The translations under genes and the position numbers were made by a program. Positions 17,835 through 27,065 of a DNA stretch of 64,000 nt are shown here, one piece after another. Where the stretch lies: the NCBI GenBank assembly GCA_963707275.1, contig CAVPPH010000001.1, positions 1,178,001 to 1,242,000 on the forward strand. Reading direction: 5' to 3'. This DNA is from JACKBK01 sp963707275. GTDB lineage: Bacteria > Chloroflexota > Anaerolineae > JAAEKA01. The notes beneath the pieces are model-generated. The model was given only the letters and a program-made list of their open reading frames with translations. It had not been told where the DNA came from and ran no database searches. Position 1 is the first letter of the stretch, and every line of letters begins with the position of its first letter.

Positions 17835-19042
17835 ATGAACCACCCCACCCAAATCCTCGACACCATCAAAGTCATCGACCTCACCCAGGCGCTGGCCGGC
17901 CCGACGTGCAGCATGTATCTCGGCGACATGGGCGCGGACGTGATCAAGATCGAGCGGCCGGGCAGCGGCGACATGAGCCGCGGCTATGGCCCGCCCTTCA
18001 TCGACGGCGAGAGCGCCTACTTCCTGTCGGTCAACCGCAACAAGCGAAGTGTAGCGATTGATTACACGAAACCCGATGGTCTGAAGGTCTTCCATCAACT
18101 GATCGACGATGCGGACGTGTTCATCAACAACCTGCCGCGGCAGGCGTCGCTGGAAAAATACGGTCTGTCGGCCGAGGCGTGTCTGGCGCGCAACCCGCGG
18201 CTGATCCACCTCAGCATCACCGGCTTTGGTCGCACCGGCCCGTACGCCGACCGCAGCGGCTACGACGTGGTGGCGCAGGCCATGTCCGGGCACCATGGAC
18301 CTGACCGGCGAGGAGGGCCAGCCGCCGCTGCGCTACCCAGTTGCCATTGCCGACATCACCGCCGGACTGTTCGGGCTGATCAGCGTGCTGGGCGCGCTGT
18401 ACGCCGCGTGAGCGGACCGGCCGCGGCCAGGCCATCGACACCAGCCTGCTGGACGGCCAGCTCACCTGGCTGAGCTACATCGCCGGCAACTATTTCGCGA
18501 CCGGCGAGAAGCCACCCAAGTTGGGCAGCCTGCACCCCTCCATCACGCCGTATCAGCCATTCAAGACCGCCGACGACAAATGGATCATCGTCGGCGTCGG
18601 CAGCGAGAAGCTGTGGCGCGCCTACTGCAGCGTCATCAACGCCGAGGCGACGCTGATGACCGATCCACGCTACGTCACCAACAGCGATCGCAACGCCAAT
18701 CGGCCGACCCTGCTGCCCCTGCTGGAAGCAGTGATGCGCGAGCGCGAGGCGGCGGAGTGGCTGCCGCTGCTGGAGGAGGCGGGCATTCCCTGCGGCCCCA
18801 TCTACGCAGTGGACGAAGCGCTGACCGATCCGCACGTCCAGGCGCGACGCATGATCGTGCAGATGGAACATCCAGTCGCCGGGCTTGTCAAGTCGCTGGC
18901 TTTCCCCGGCTTCCTGTCTGACACGCCGGTCAGCTACCGGCTGGCCCCGCCGCGTTTGGGCGAGCATACCGGCCAAGTGCTGGTTGAGTTGGGCTACGAC
19001 GGAGCAGCCATCGAGAAACTGCGCGCCACGGGCGTTTTGTAG
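17835..19042 (+). CDS. CaiB/BaiF-type CoA transferase (two frame changes)
   Basis: About 401 residues of a class III CoA transferase, which moves CoA between carboxylic acids. Motifs include VIDLTQALAGPTCSMYLGDMGADVIKIERPG, NRNKRSVAIDYTKPDG, LIHLSITGFGRTGPYADRSGYD, then in other frames LTGEEGQPPLRYPVAIADI, RERTGRGQAIDTSLLDG and the C-terminal AGIPCGPIYAVDEALTDPHV. Two one-base insertions (near 18292 and 18408) explain the breaks; the in-frame TGA at 18409 is thus an artefact, not selenocysteine. Substrate unknown. Confidence 0.85.
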
Positions 19043-19048
19043 ACGCCC
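19030..19048 (+). terminator. Short hairpin over the CoA transferase stop codon
   Basis: GGGCGT and ACGCCC pair across the TAG stop. It is weak on its own, but a much longer hairpin follows 10 nt later. Confidence 0.35.
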
Positions 19049-19057
19049 TTCCTCGGT

Positions 19058-19131
19058 TCTGGCCGGTCTTAGATCGAGCCAGCCCGTGTGTTGGCCTGTT
19101 CCGACACTGGCTCGATCTGAGACCGGCCAGA
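19058..19131. repeat. 25-bp inverted repeat (hairpin element)
   Basis: Arms starting TCTGGCCGGTCTTAGATCGA and ending TCGATCTGAGACCGGCCAGA pair over 25 bp with one G-T wobble, around a 24-nt loop. It may act as terminator for the CoA transferase. A degenerate relative of the right arm occurs at 60684-60711 on the other strand, so this is a dispersed element rather than a one-off. Confidence 0.7.
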
Positions 19132-19170
19132 GCAAGAATAAGACGGTTCCGGAGACCCAAAGACAATTCT

Positions 19171-19536
19171 ATGCAACGAAAGACAAACGGAGATCGGCAG
19201 AGCAATGAGTTCCCGATCTGGATCGTCTGGCAGACCGGCGCGCCGGTAATGCTTGACTGCGGCGCATCCCACGCAACCGGCAACGCGATGCCGCAGGTGC
19301 GCAGTTTCGAGCAACTAGCGGCGGTCGGCGATCTGGATGCGCAGATCACACACGTCCAGAACGCGATCACTGACGCGCTGGCACAGATACTTGCAGGTAT
19401 GCAGCCGTCGCGCGCGCAGTTGGCAGAACTGCGTGACGAGATCGCCTCGGCGACGCTAGTCGCGGCAAATCCGCGCCTCGCGGCCGTGGGTGTTGTGCTT
19501 CTCGACCTGAACATCGACCGCCTTACCACCAACTGA
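19171..19536 (+). CDS. Hypothetical 121-residue protein
   Basis: The sequence VRSFEQLAAVGDLDAQITHV, then ALAQILAGMQPSRAQLAELR, looks like a soluble, mostly helical protein with an amphipathic C-terminal half and LAAVGVVLLDLNIDR near the end. I recognise no family, signal or catalytic motif. An opposite-strand ORF overlaps it but has arginine- and serine-rich composition typical of a shadow frame. It could be a real small gene or spurious. Confidence 0.4.
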   Translation: MQRKTNGDRQSNEFPIWIVWQTGAPVMLDCGASHATGNAMPQVRSFEQLAAVGDLDAQITHVQNAITDALAQILAGMQPSRAQLAELRDEIASATLVAANPRLAAVGVVLLDLNIDRLTTN

Positions 19537-19573
19537 GTGCTTCATCGAGTTTTCAGATCTGCGCGAAAGGCTA

Positions 19574-19602
19574 TTGACTTGACCGGTGCCATCTGCTATG
19601 AT
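19574..19602 (+). promoter_or_regulatory. Sigma-70-like promoter for the HEAT-repeat gene
   Basis: TTGACT and TATGAT with a 17-bp spacer, about 50 nt before the preferred ATG. Good consensus match. Confidence 0.6.
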
Positions 19603-19650
19603 CGGAACTGTGCACAACACGCCTCACACGATCATCAGACACGGAAAACC

Positions 19651-20277
19651 ATGCAGCCACCGAACGGATCGACAACGATGACCACCCCCGACTTTAATGC
19701 CTTCTTGTCAGCGGTCAAGAGCGGCGACGACGAACTGGCCGAAGACGCTGTCCAAGACCTGTACCTCAACGGCGACGGCTCGCTGGATCGCCTGCTCGAA
19801 CTTGCCGCCGCGAACGACGACGACCTGCGCTGGTGGGCGGTGCGGGCGCTTTCCATTGCTGCCGAGGAAAACCAGCGCCAGCGCGCCGTTGTGATGCCGG
19901 CCCTGACACAGGCTCTCAGCGACGACGACAATTCGGTGCGTTGCCTGGCAGCTCTTTCGCTGGGGCAACTACATGCTGCCAGCGCGATCCCGGCGCTGAT
20001 AGTGCTGCTGGCCGATCCCAGCGGATGGGTGCGCGGCGCAGCCGCTGACGGCCTGGCCATGATGGGCGAGGCAGCCGTGCCGCTTCTGGGCAGCGCACTG
20101 CACGACGACCGCGAGGGCGTCCGCGTGCGCGCCGCCTATGCGCTGCATAAGATTCGCAGCATGGCCTCAGCGCGCTGGCTCTTTCCCGCCCTCAACGACC
20201 CCAACCCTATCGTCCATACCTATGTCTACGAGACGCTGGACGACCTGGGTCTGCTAAACACGGTCCTGGTGCAGTAA
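19651..20277 (+). CDS. HEAT-repeat protein
   Basis: About 208 residues of tandem alpha-helical HEAT units: DLRWWAVRALSIAAEENQRQ, NSVRCLAALSLGQLHAASAI, GWVRGAAADGLAMMGEAAVP, EGVRVRAAYALHKIRSMASA, NPIVHTYVYETLDDLG. Such repeats make curved protein-binding scaffolds, and some bacterial members resemble phycobilin-lyase-like PBS repeats. An acidic N-terminal region (KSGDDELAEDAVQDL) precedes them. ATG 19651 is chosen because it lies after the predicted transcription start; 19678 is an alternative. Partner unknown. Confidence 0.8.
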   Translation: MQPPNGSTTMTTPDFNAFLSAVKSGDDELAEDAVQDLYLNGDGSLDRLLELAAANDDDLRWWAVRALSIAAEENQRQRAVVMPALTQALSDDDNSVRCLAALSLGQLHAASAIPALIVLLADPSGWVRGAAADGLAMMGEAAVPLLGSALHDDREGVRVRAAYALHKIRSMASARWLFPALNDPNPIVHTYVYETLDDLGLLNTVLVQ

Positions 20278-20344
20278 TCGAAACCTTCAGGGGGTGGCAA
20301 CCTGTTGTTCGCTCAGGTGGATATGACCACACACTTCCAGAGGT

Positions 20345-21917
20345 TCATTTGGCGGCCGGCACTTCATTCCTGAAGGTCGGCGCCAACAGTTGATCGACTG
20401 GAGCGAACATGTCGGTCAACGTGATTGCCTTGCCCTCAGCCAGCAGCGCATCCAGTTCAGCGGGGGTCAGAAGCTGGCGAGCCAACAGGGCTTGTCCGTC
20501 GCCTGCGTCGATTCCTGACAGTTTATCGACGGCCAGCGGCTCGTTTGAGGCGATCAACACGAAGGTGCTGCGCGGGCTGGTGCGCCAGGCGTCGATAGTC
20601 GGCGCGGCATAAACGTAAGGGAAAGTCAGCCGCATAGTCGTGACAAAGGCGCGCAGGAAGTCGCCGCGCGGTCCGTCGATGATGTTGACCATGTACAGCC
20701 CGCCGGGCGTCAACCAGCGCGCCACCAGCTCATTGAACTCCCTCGTCGTCAGATGGTAGGGTACCGAGTAGTCGTTGAACGCGTCGCCCATGATCAGGTC
20801 GAACGGCTGAGTCGGCGGCTCGCGCGAGCGCCATGCGAGCATCCTCGTTGCGCGTCACGATGTGGCTGTCAGCAGGCACACCCAACAGGTCATAGGCCAC
20901 CCGCGTGACGCCGGGATCGATCTCGATTACCTCCAGGTGGCTGTTGGGATAGGTCGCGTCCATGTACTTGGGAAAGGTATATCCGCCGCCGCCAATGAAG
21001 AGTGCACGCAGGTCCGGCCGCTCCTGAGCGCGCCAGGCGGTCGCCTCGGCATACATCTGCTCGTAGCCGTAGACCAGCTTCGTGGGATCCTCCATCGAAG
21101 TGAAGCTGTGCACCAGCCGATCCAGCACCAGCACGCGCACTGTTTCTCCGTCGCGCTCCTCCTCGCGCACCTTGATACAGAAGTAGTTGGTCTCCAGGCT
21201 ACATACGCCGCGCGTCCATCCCATTTGCCAGGCGAGACTCAACCCGCCTGCCACGATCACCACGACGAGCGCCAGAGCAGCGCGCCGGCGTGGCACGAGG
21301 AACAGCGCACTCATCGCAATCAGCGTCAGCGCAACGCCCCAGACGATGGCATGCGTGCCGAAGCGCGAGATAAGCACGAACCCGGTGGCGAAGGTGCCGA
21401 CAATGCTGCCCAGCGTGCCCGCGGCGTAGATCTTGCCAACCGTCGCGCCGGTGGTAGCAAGGTCATGCACCGCCAACTTGGCGACCACAGGTGAGATCGC
21501 GCCCATAATCGCGCACGGGATGAAGAAGAGCGCGGTCACCAGCACTACGATCTGCACGACGATATAGTCGGTCGGCAGGCGCACACCGAGCGTATCGACC
21601 GTCAGCACCATGAAACTGGTCAGGCCCGCCAGCAAAAAAAGCAACCCCAGCAGCCGCGGCGACGGCCATCGATCAGCCAGCCGCCCGCCCAGGTAGTTGC
21701 CCAGGCTGATACCGGCCAACACTACGCCGATGATCGTCGTCCACGTATACAGGGACACCCCGACGTATGGTGCGACGATCCGCCCCGCCACCAGCTCCAG
21801 GATCATGATGCAGGCGCTGCTGACGAAGACGATGGCGTAAGGCTGCCACGTCCAGCGCGCCGCACGCCCAGCTACACCTCCGCTTGTCACTGCGCCAGCC
21901 GTGGCTTGTTCTTGCAT
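20345..21917 (-). CDS. Membrane-fused spermidine synthase-like protein (one frame change)
   Basis: Domain order is about seven transmembrane helices (IVFVSSACIMILELVAGRIV, ISLGNYLGGRLADRW, FFIPCAIMGAISPVVAKLA) followed by a Rossmann methyltransferase-like domain with ALFIGGGGYTFPKYM, HLEVIEIDPGVTRVA and FDLIMGDAFNDYSVP. The family joins an MFS-like membrane part to a spermidine synthase fold; most members have no proven polyamine activity. A one-base insertion near 20832 splits it. Total about 523 residues. The gene stands alone on the minus strand. Confidence 0.82.
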
Positions 21918-21964
21918 AGGTCAGAACCTTTCAATACAACAACGTTATGTCATGCTGCCGGCCA

Positions 21965-22013
21965 GTAGCAGGCGCTTTGACGCCATTCCGGTTAGCACTG
22001 AAGCGCCTGCTAC
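21965..22013 (-). terminator. Hairpin at the end of the VOC gene
   Basis: GTAGCAGGCGCTT pairs perfectly (13 bp) with AAGCGCCTGCTAC, whose right arm includes the stop codon of the VOC gene. It likely terminates that minus-strand transcript. Confidence 0.5.
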
Positions 22014-22879
22014 GAACCTGGGGCGAGGACGATGCGATTGCCGGAAGGATCGCTGACCGTGACCATGCTGTCTGTCTGCTCGAACGCGACCCCGGCGCGC
22101 GCCAACCGGCCGGCCACGGCATCCACCGCATCTGCCTCGGGCAGCACGATCTCGTAATGGCGCAGACCCGCGCTGCCGGCGGGCGCGGGCGGCGCGCCCT
22201 GCCCCGCCCAGGTGTTCAACCCAATGTGGTGATGATACCCGCCGGCCGACACGAAGAGCGCACTGGGTCCGTAGCGCTGCACCAGATCGAAACCCAGCAC
22301 GTCACAATAGAACACCTTCGCCGCATCGATGTCGGCCACGTGCAGGTGGATGTGGCCCATGGTCGTCCCGGCGGGCATCGACTGCCACGCGCTCGCGTCG
22401 CCATCAACCAGCGCCAGCAGACCGCGCGCGTCCAGCGGATCGCTGACCATCTGCAACTGCCCGTCGCGCACCGGCCACTCGGCGCGCGGCCGGTCGCGGT
22501 ACACCTCGATGCCGTTGCCGTCGGGGTCGGCCAGGTAGATCGCCTCGCTGACGCCGTGATCGGCCCATCCTTGCAGCGGCCAGTTGACTGCGGCCACATG
22601 CTGGAGCCAGCGCGCCAGGTCGGCGCGGCCCGGCAGCAGCAATGCAAAGTGGTAAAGACCGGTCGCGCGCTGCGGTTTGGCCGGCGCATCGCGCACTTCT
22701 ACCAGGTCGAGCAACGGCGCGCCGTCGGCTGCCGCCAGACGAGCGCGACCTTCGTGCGCCCCGTCGCCGTGTAAACCCAGGACGTCGTTATAGAATTGCA
22801 GCGAACGCGCCAGATCAGCTACGGTCAGGCTGACCATGCCGATGTGCGCGGTGGGATCGATCGACTCCTGCTGTCTCAT
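22010..22879 (-). CDS. Two-domain VOC (extradiol dioxygenase-like) protein
   Basis: 289 residues with two paired VOC modules: HIGMVSLTVADLARSLQFYN, GLYHFALLLPGRADLARWL, AIYLADPDGNGIEVYRDRP, then MGHIHLHVADIDAAKVFYCD, GYHHHIGLNTWAG and VSDPSGNRIVL. The His and Glu metal-ligand positions of the catechol 2,3-dioxygenase/glyoxalase superfamily are present. The arrangement matches CatE-like ring-cleavage enzymes, but substrate is unknown. An AGGAGG site lies 8 nt upstream of the ATG. Intact. Confidence 0.85.
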   Translation of the reverse strand: MRQQESIDPTAHIGMVSLTVADLARSLQFYNDVLGLHGDGAHEGRARLAAADGAPLLDLVEVRDAPAKPQRATGLYHFALLLPGRADLARWLQHVAAVNWPLQGWADHGVSEAIYLADPDGNGIEVYRDRPRAEWPVRDGQLQMVSDPLDARGLLALVDGDASAWQSMPAGTTMGHIHLHVADIDAAKVFYCDVLGFDLVQRYGPSALFVSAGGYHHHIGLNTWAGQGAPPAPAGSAGLRHYEIVLPEADAVDAVAGRLARAGVAFEQTDSMVTVSDPSGNRIVLAPGS

Positions 22880-23012
22880 ATTGAAAACCTCCTGGACAAA
22901 ATGCCGGGGCGCTCCTTGCCGGAGTGTATCTCCGGAATTCGAGTATATCCGCGGCTTCATCCGTGTCAAGTAGGATTTCTTCCGCGCGCCGGTCGTCTGG
23001 CGCAGCATTTGA

Positions 23013-23021
23013 TGCTATAAT
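23013..23021 (+). promoter_or_regulatory. Extended -10 promoter for the APC-type transporter
   Basis: TGC followed by TATAAT gives a perfect extended -10 about 65 nt before the chosen ATG. An in-frame GTG at 23032 would give a near-leaderless start, so the N-terminus is not settled. Confidence 0.55.
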
Positions 23022-23085
23022 CCATGGGTTCGTGTCTATCCCGCGTCCCATCGCTCTCATCCTGCGATTATCGCCTCACGGTGCC

Positions 23086-24333
23086 ATGGCTGGCTTTGCC
23101 GGTGCAGACCAACAGAAAATCGTCCTTGGTGTGCTGGGCGCGGTCGTCACTGGGTTGATCCTGGCGGCATTTTACCTGACACCGGCCGGTCGTTCGCGGA
23201 TGTGGACCATTATCGTGACGCCGCTGGCATCGATCATCGGCAGCGGGTTTCTGGTGGTCGCGCCGCTGCTTTACACCAATTTCGGTAGCGTCTCGGTCCC
23301 GGCCATCGTCGCGATCAACCTCTTTGCGCTAGCCATCGGCTGGGTGATCCGCACCAACATCTTGCACTTCGAACCGCTGCAGGAGAGCGGCCTGGCCGGC
23401 GGCTTTCTGTTGACCACCGACCGGGTCTCGAACTTCGCCCTCGCCCTCTCGTTTGTCATCTCCATCGCCTTCTACATCAGCCTGCTGAGCTCCTTTGCAC
23501 TGGAACTGCTGCACATGCGCCAGCCGCTGGCCACCAAGGGGCTGACAACCGTCATCCTGGCCGGCATCGGCGCCTACGGCTACCTGCGCGGACTGCATGG
23601 CCTGGAGAAGCTGGAAAAGGTGGCCGTCAACAGCAAGCTCTCCATCATCGGCGCGCTGCTGGTCGTGCTGGCGGTGGCGACGGCTGCGCTGGCTGCCAGC
23701 GGCGGCGAAGGAGCACAGCTTGCCAGCCCGGACTTCAACCTGCACTCGATCCAGATACTGGCCGGCATGTTGCTGATCACCCAGGGCTTCGAGACCACCC
23801 GCTATCTGGGCAGCGACTACTCGCGCCGCGAACGGTCGCGCGCGCTGCTGGCCGCGCAGTTGATTGCCGCCGTGGTCTACGTAGCGTTTGTCGCGCTGGC
23901 CGCGCCCTTCAGCCAGGTCATCGGTGAGATCGACGAGACGGCCATCATCCAGCTCGTCGGCGCAGTAGCCGTCGGACTGCCGGTGGTGCTGAGCGTCGCG
24001 GCGATCTTCAGTCAGTTCGGCGCTGGCGTGGCCGACACGGTCGGCACCGGCGGCATCTTCGAAGAGGAGAGCGACGGACGCGTTCCGCGACGAATTGGCT
24101 ACGTCGTTGTCTGCGCGCTGGCTATCGCGCTGGTATGGCTCTTCGACATCTTCCAGGTGCTGACCCTGGCCTCGCGCGCCTTTGCGTTCTACTACGCGCT
24201 TCAGGCCGTCGTCGCTACGGTGGTCATCTACCGGCAGAACCCCGGCCACTACCGGCCCGCCAAGTTGGTTCTCTTCCCCGTGCTGGCAGTCTCGCTGCTG
24301 CTGGCAGCCCTCTTCGCTATCCCCGCGCACTAA
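23086..24333 (+). CDS. APC-superfamily-like multi-pass transporter
   Basis: About 415 residues with 11-12 hydrophobic segments (IVTPLASIIGSGFLVVAPLL, FALALSFVISIAFYISLLSS, IIGALLVVLAVATAALAA, IGYVVVCALAIALVWLFDIF, LVLFPVLAVSLLLAALFAI). The GSGFLVVAP turn in the first helix resembles the unwound substrate-binding helix of amino acid/polyamine transporters. There is no periplasmic domain or ATPase. The substrate cannot be told from neighbours. ATG chosen at MAGFAGADQQK. Intact. Confidence 0.65.
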   Translation: MAGFAGADQQKIVLGVLGAVVTGLILAAFYLTPAGRSRMWTIIVTPLASIIGSGFLVVAPLLYTNFGSVSVPAIVAINLFALAIGWVIRTNILHFEPLQESGLAGGFLLTTDRVSNFALALSFVISIAFYISLLSSFALELLHMRQPLATKGLTTVILAGIGAYGYLRGLHGLEKLEKVAVNSKLSIIGALLVVLAVATAALAASGGEGAQLASPDFNLHSIQILAGMLLITQGFETTRYLGSDYSRRERSRALLAAQLIAAVVYVAFVALAAPFSQVIGEIDETAIIQLVGAVAVGLPVVLSVAAIFSQFGAGVADTVGTGGIFEEESDGRVPRRIGYVVVCALAIALVWLFDIFQVLTLASRAFAFYYALQAVVATVVIYRQNPGHYRPAKLVLFPVLAVSLLLAALFAIPAH

Positions 24334-24465
24334 CCCGCTCCGCCGCCCAAACCGCACCGTCACTGCATAGCTTCGCGCAGCGTCCGCGCGCATCGGATGT
24401 GATTTGCCGCGCCTTCGGACGTTTTACGGACGCTCCCTGCGAGATAATCGCAACGTAAGTGCGAG

Positions 24466-24496
24466 AGATGCCAACTTTCCAGAAAAGTTGGCATCT
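24466..24496. repeat. Palindromic GCCAACTTT element, copy 1
   Basis: AGATGCCAACTTT and AAAGTTGGCATCT form a perfect 13-bp stem with a 5-nt loop, 130 nt after the transporter stop. It could be a terminator; it belongs to a family of similar hairpins in this window. Confidence 0.7.
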
Positions 24497-24762
24497 TTGG
24501 TATGTCGGCATCTCTGTTTAGTCAACTCGTATCGTTTTTTTGACCGAGAACGCGGCCTGTTTCGTTGAACAAATCAATACGCTGGCGTTTGCCAGCGAAT
24601 TCTAACTCCGAAGGTAACCCATGAACGGTCACCATCCCGCTGGCCGACGGCGCGGGCACATTGCAGATGGCGGAACCGGGGCAGGCCACCGGCAGCACGC
24701 TGAACCAAGGAGACCCATCCACCGGCCTGGCGCCTGTGATGGTATCGCCACGACAACGACCG

Positions 24763-24817
24763 GAGTTACCAACTTTTCCCTCCAGCACAGTTCTCAGTCG
24801 GGAAAAATGGCAGCTCT
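24763..24817. repeat. Palindromic element, copy 2 (long-loop variant, decayed)
   Basis: Left arm GAGTTACCAACTTTTCCC and right arm GGGAAAAATGGCAGCTCT are imperfectly complementary. The loop TCC-AGCACAGTTCTCAGTCG resembles that of the copy at 34322-34377, showing a common origin. It lies 35 nt upstream of the beta-helix gene start. Confidence 0.6.
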
Positions 24818-24851
24818 ACCAACCACATTTCGAGGAGATCTCACCCTAACC

Positions 24852-26806
24852 ATGAAGCTCGCTATCAGCCTTTCATTACTACTCGTGGCGGCCTTTGCCT
24901 CCATCCTTCCTGTTCCTGTCGCCGCCCAAACCGAGACGCCGGGCGCCGACACCACGGTCACTGCGACGCTGCCGATTAGTGATACAGCGCTACAACCAGC
25001 GAATGAAACCGACGAGCCAGCCGTGGTCTTCACTGTCAACTCGACCAACGACCCCGGCAACGGCCCATGCAACGCGGCCGAATGCACGCTGCGCGAGGCG
25101 ATCATCGCCGCCAATGCCAACGGCGCGTCGCAAGACACGATCCAGTTCAACATCCCGGGCGCTGGACCGCACGTCATCACCCTGGCCGCTGCCATGCAGG
25201 CCATCAGCCAGCCGTTGATCGTCGATGGACTGACCCAACCGGGCTCAAGCTGCGCGGGTCTGCCGGCAGACCCGCGTATCGTAGTCAACGGATCCGGGCT
25301 GGGCGGCGGCGAAGCGGGGCTATCCATCACCGCCGGCAACACGCAGATCAAAGGGCTGGTCATCCAGCGTTTCCCGTCCCACGGCGTGGTCATCCAGAGC
25401 GGCGGGGGCGTTACGCTGGAATGCAACTATGTCGGGACCAACGCCGCGGGCGCCAGCGACTTGGGCAACGGCGGCATTGGCGTCTACATCAACAATGCGC
25501 CCAACAATACGCTTTTCCGCAATCTGATTTCCGGCAACGGCAGCTTTGGTGTGTACGTGGGCGGCGGCAACGCGGGCAACAACGCGCTGCGCGGCAACTT
25601 CATCGGCACCGATGAGACTGGTACGGCTGCAATCTCCAACGACGAAACCGGCATCCTGGTGGAGAGCGCAGCCAACACGCACGTCGGTGGCACACAGCTC
25701 GATGACCGCAACGTCATCGCGACCAATCGCGGTTACGGGGTCGCGCTCAACGGCGCGTCCGCAGGGAGCTGGGTCAAGGGCAATTTCGTGGGCGTCAACC
25801 GCTTTGGCGCGGCTGCGCTGGGCAACAGTGCGGCGGGGATCAGTGTGGCCGGCGTCAACGGCGTGCAAATCGGCGGGACAGAGGCGGGCGCGGGCAACGT
25901 CATCTCCGGCAACGCCAGCGAGGGCGTGCTGCTGCAAAACAACACGCGGAACGCGGTAGTGGCGCGCAACATCATAGGTCTGAACGCCAACGGCTCGGCC
26001 AGGATTGCCAACGGCAGCTTCGGCGTCTACATGCCCAACGCCAATGATTCGACCATCGGCGGCAGTGGCAGCAGCGGCAACACCATCGCCGGCAACGGGC
26101 AAGATGGCGTGTTCATCTCCGGCAGCTCGACCAACAACCAGATCCTGGGCAACTACATCGGCACCAACCAGAACGGCAACTCCGGGCTGGGCAACAGCGG
26201 GTTCGGCGTTCACATCTCGCTGGCGCCGGGCAACCGGGTCGGCAGCACCAGCGGCGGGCAGGGCAACTTGATCGCCTACAACGGCGCCGACGGCGTCTAC
26301 ATCAGCGGCCAGAGCGCGACCGGCAACGCCATCAGCGGCAACAGCATCACCAACAACGGCGGGCTGGGCATCGACCTCGGCAATGATGGCGTGACGCCCA
26401 ACGACCCTGGCGATCCTGACGTCGGCCCCAACGACCTGCAGAACTTCCCGGTGATCACTGCAGCCGGCTCGGACGGTGCGCAAGGTACAGCTTGCCGGCA
26501 CGCTCAACAGCCTGCCCAACCGCAGCCTTCCGCCTGGAGTTCTTCGCCTCGCCGGCCTGTGACGCGTCCGGCTACGGCGAGGGGCGGACCTACTTGGGGA
26601 CTGCCAGCGTGACCACCAACGGCGCGGGCAACGCCAGCTTCACCGTGATGTTGGCGGCCGCGGTCGCGCCCGGATCAGCCGCCACGGCAACTGCTGCCAG
26701 CGTGTCACAGGGCAACCAGACGTCGGAGTTCTCGCAGTGCCGGACGGTGACAGCGCAAAGCTTCGTTCGCAAGCTGTGGATTCCGATGGTGCTGCGCGCG
26801 CTGTGA
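24852..26806 (+). CDS. Secreted CSLREA-type parallel beta-helix protein (frame changes near the end)
   Basis: A signal peptide (MKLAISLSLLLVAAFASILP, cleavage after VAAQ) precedes the CSLREA-type motif NAAECTLREAIIAANAN and a long right-handed beta-helix with NxF/NYIGTN turns such as GNYIGTNQNG and NVISGNASEGV. Two one-base insertions near 26485 and 26525 displace the C-terminal Ig-like region (GEGRTYLGTASVTTNGAG). It ends KLWIPMVLRAL. The protein resembles pectate-lyase-fold or adhesin proteins, but no catalytic site is visible. A GAGGAG site lies upstream of the ATG. Confidence 0.82.
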
Positions 26807-26854
26807 TGAAGGCAGTGGCTACCAGAATCTCGACTGCTCGATAAAGGCGAACGA

Positions 26855-26905
26855 GTGTGTTTGAATTTGGTTGGTTAGCGTTTCATCAACCAGTTTCAAA
26901 CACAC
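26855..26905. repeat. 19-bp inverted repeat, probable terminator
   Basis: GTGTGTTTGAATTTGGTTG pairs with CAACCAGTTTCAAACACAC with one mismatch. It lies 50 nt after the beta-helix stop. A second, unrelated strong hairpin follows 30 nt later. Confidence 0.65.
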
Positions 26906-26936
26906 CCAGGTCGAGTTCTCATTGCGGCACGTTACG

Positions 26937-26982
26937 CGGCCAGAAGTTCGACTCTTATTCGGTAAAGTCGAACTTCTGGCCG
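26937..26982. repeat. 17-bp perfect inverted repeat upstream of the dockerin gene
   Basis: CGGCCAGAAGTTCGACT and AGTCGAACTTCTGGCCG form a perfect stem around a 12-nt loop, 84 nt before the next start codon. It may be an operator or a leader structure. Confidence 0.65.
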
Positions 26983-27065
26983 TGGCGCGTCCGGAGCAGA
27001 ATTACGTTGAATGGAATCAACGGTGGTGTTTACTTCTATTGTGTGTCAAACCCTGGAGGATTCCA

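Larger units (their letters stand above)
24334..24851. other. Intergenic region with a palindromic element and no confident gene
   Basis: About 520 bp between the transporter and the first beta-helix gene. It holds two members of the GTTGCCAACTTTTC hairpin family. Between them both strands have short open frames; one plus-strand frame reads VTIPLADGAGTLQMAEPGQ and could be a remnant, but nothing is recognisable. Confidence 0.5.

Noticed and set aside
18409..18411. Selenocysteine at the TGA in the CoA transferase
   Set aside because: The following family sequence RERTGRGQAIDTSLLDG is in another frame, so a one-base insertion explains the stop; CaiB proteins are not selenoproteins.
19058..19131. 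Insertion sequence ends
   Set aside because: The arms enclose only 24 nt and there is no transposase nearby; hairpin element or terminator is simpler.
24621..24851. N-terminal extension of the first beta-helix protein
   Set aside because: The upstream in-frame sequence is Arg/His-rich and contains a palindromic element; a clear signal peptide begins at 24852.
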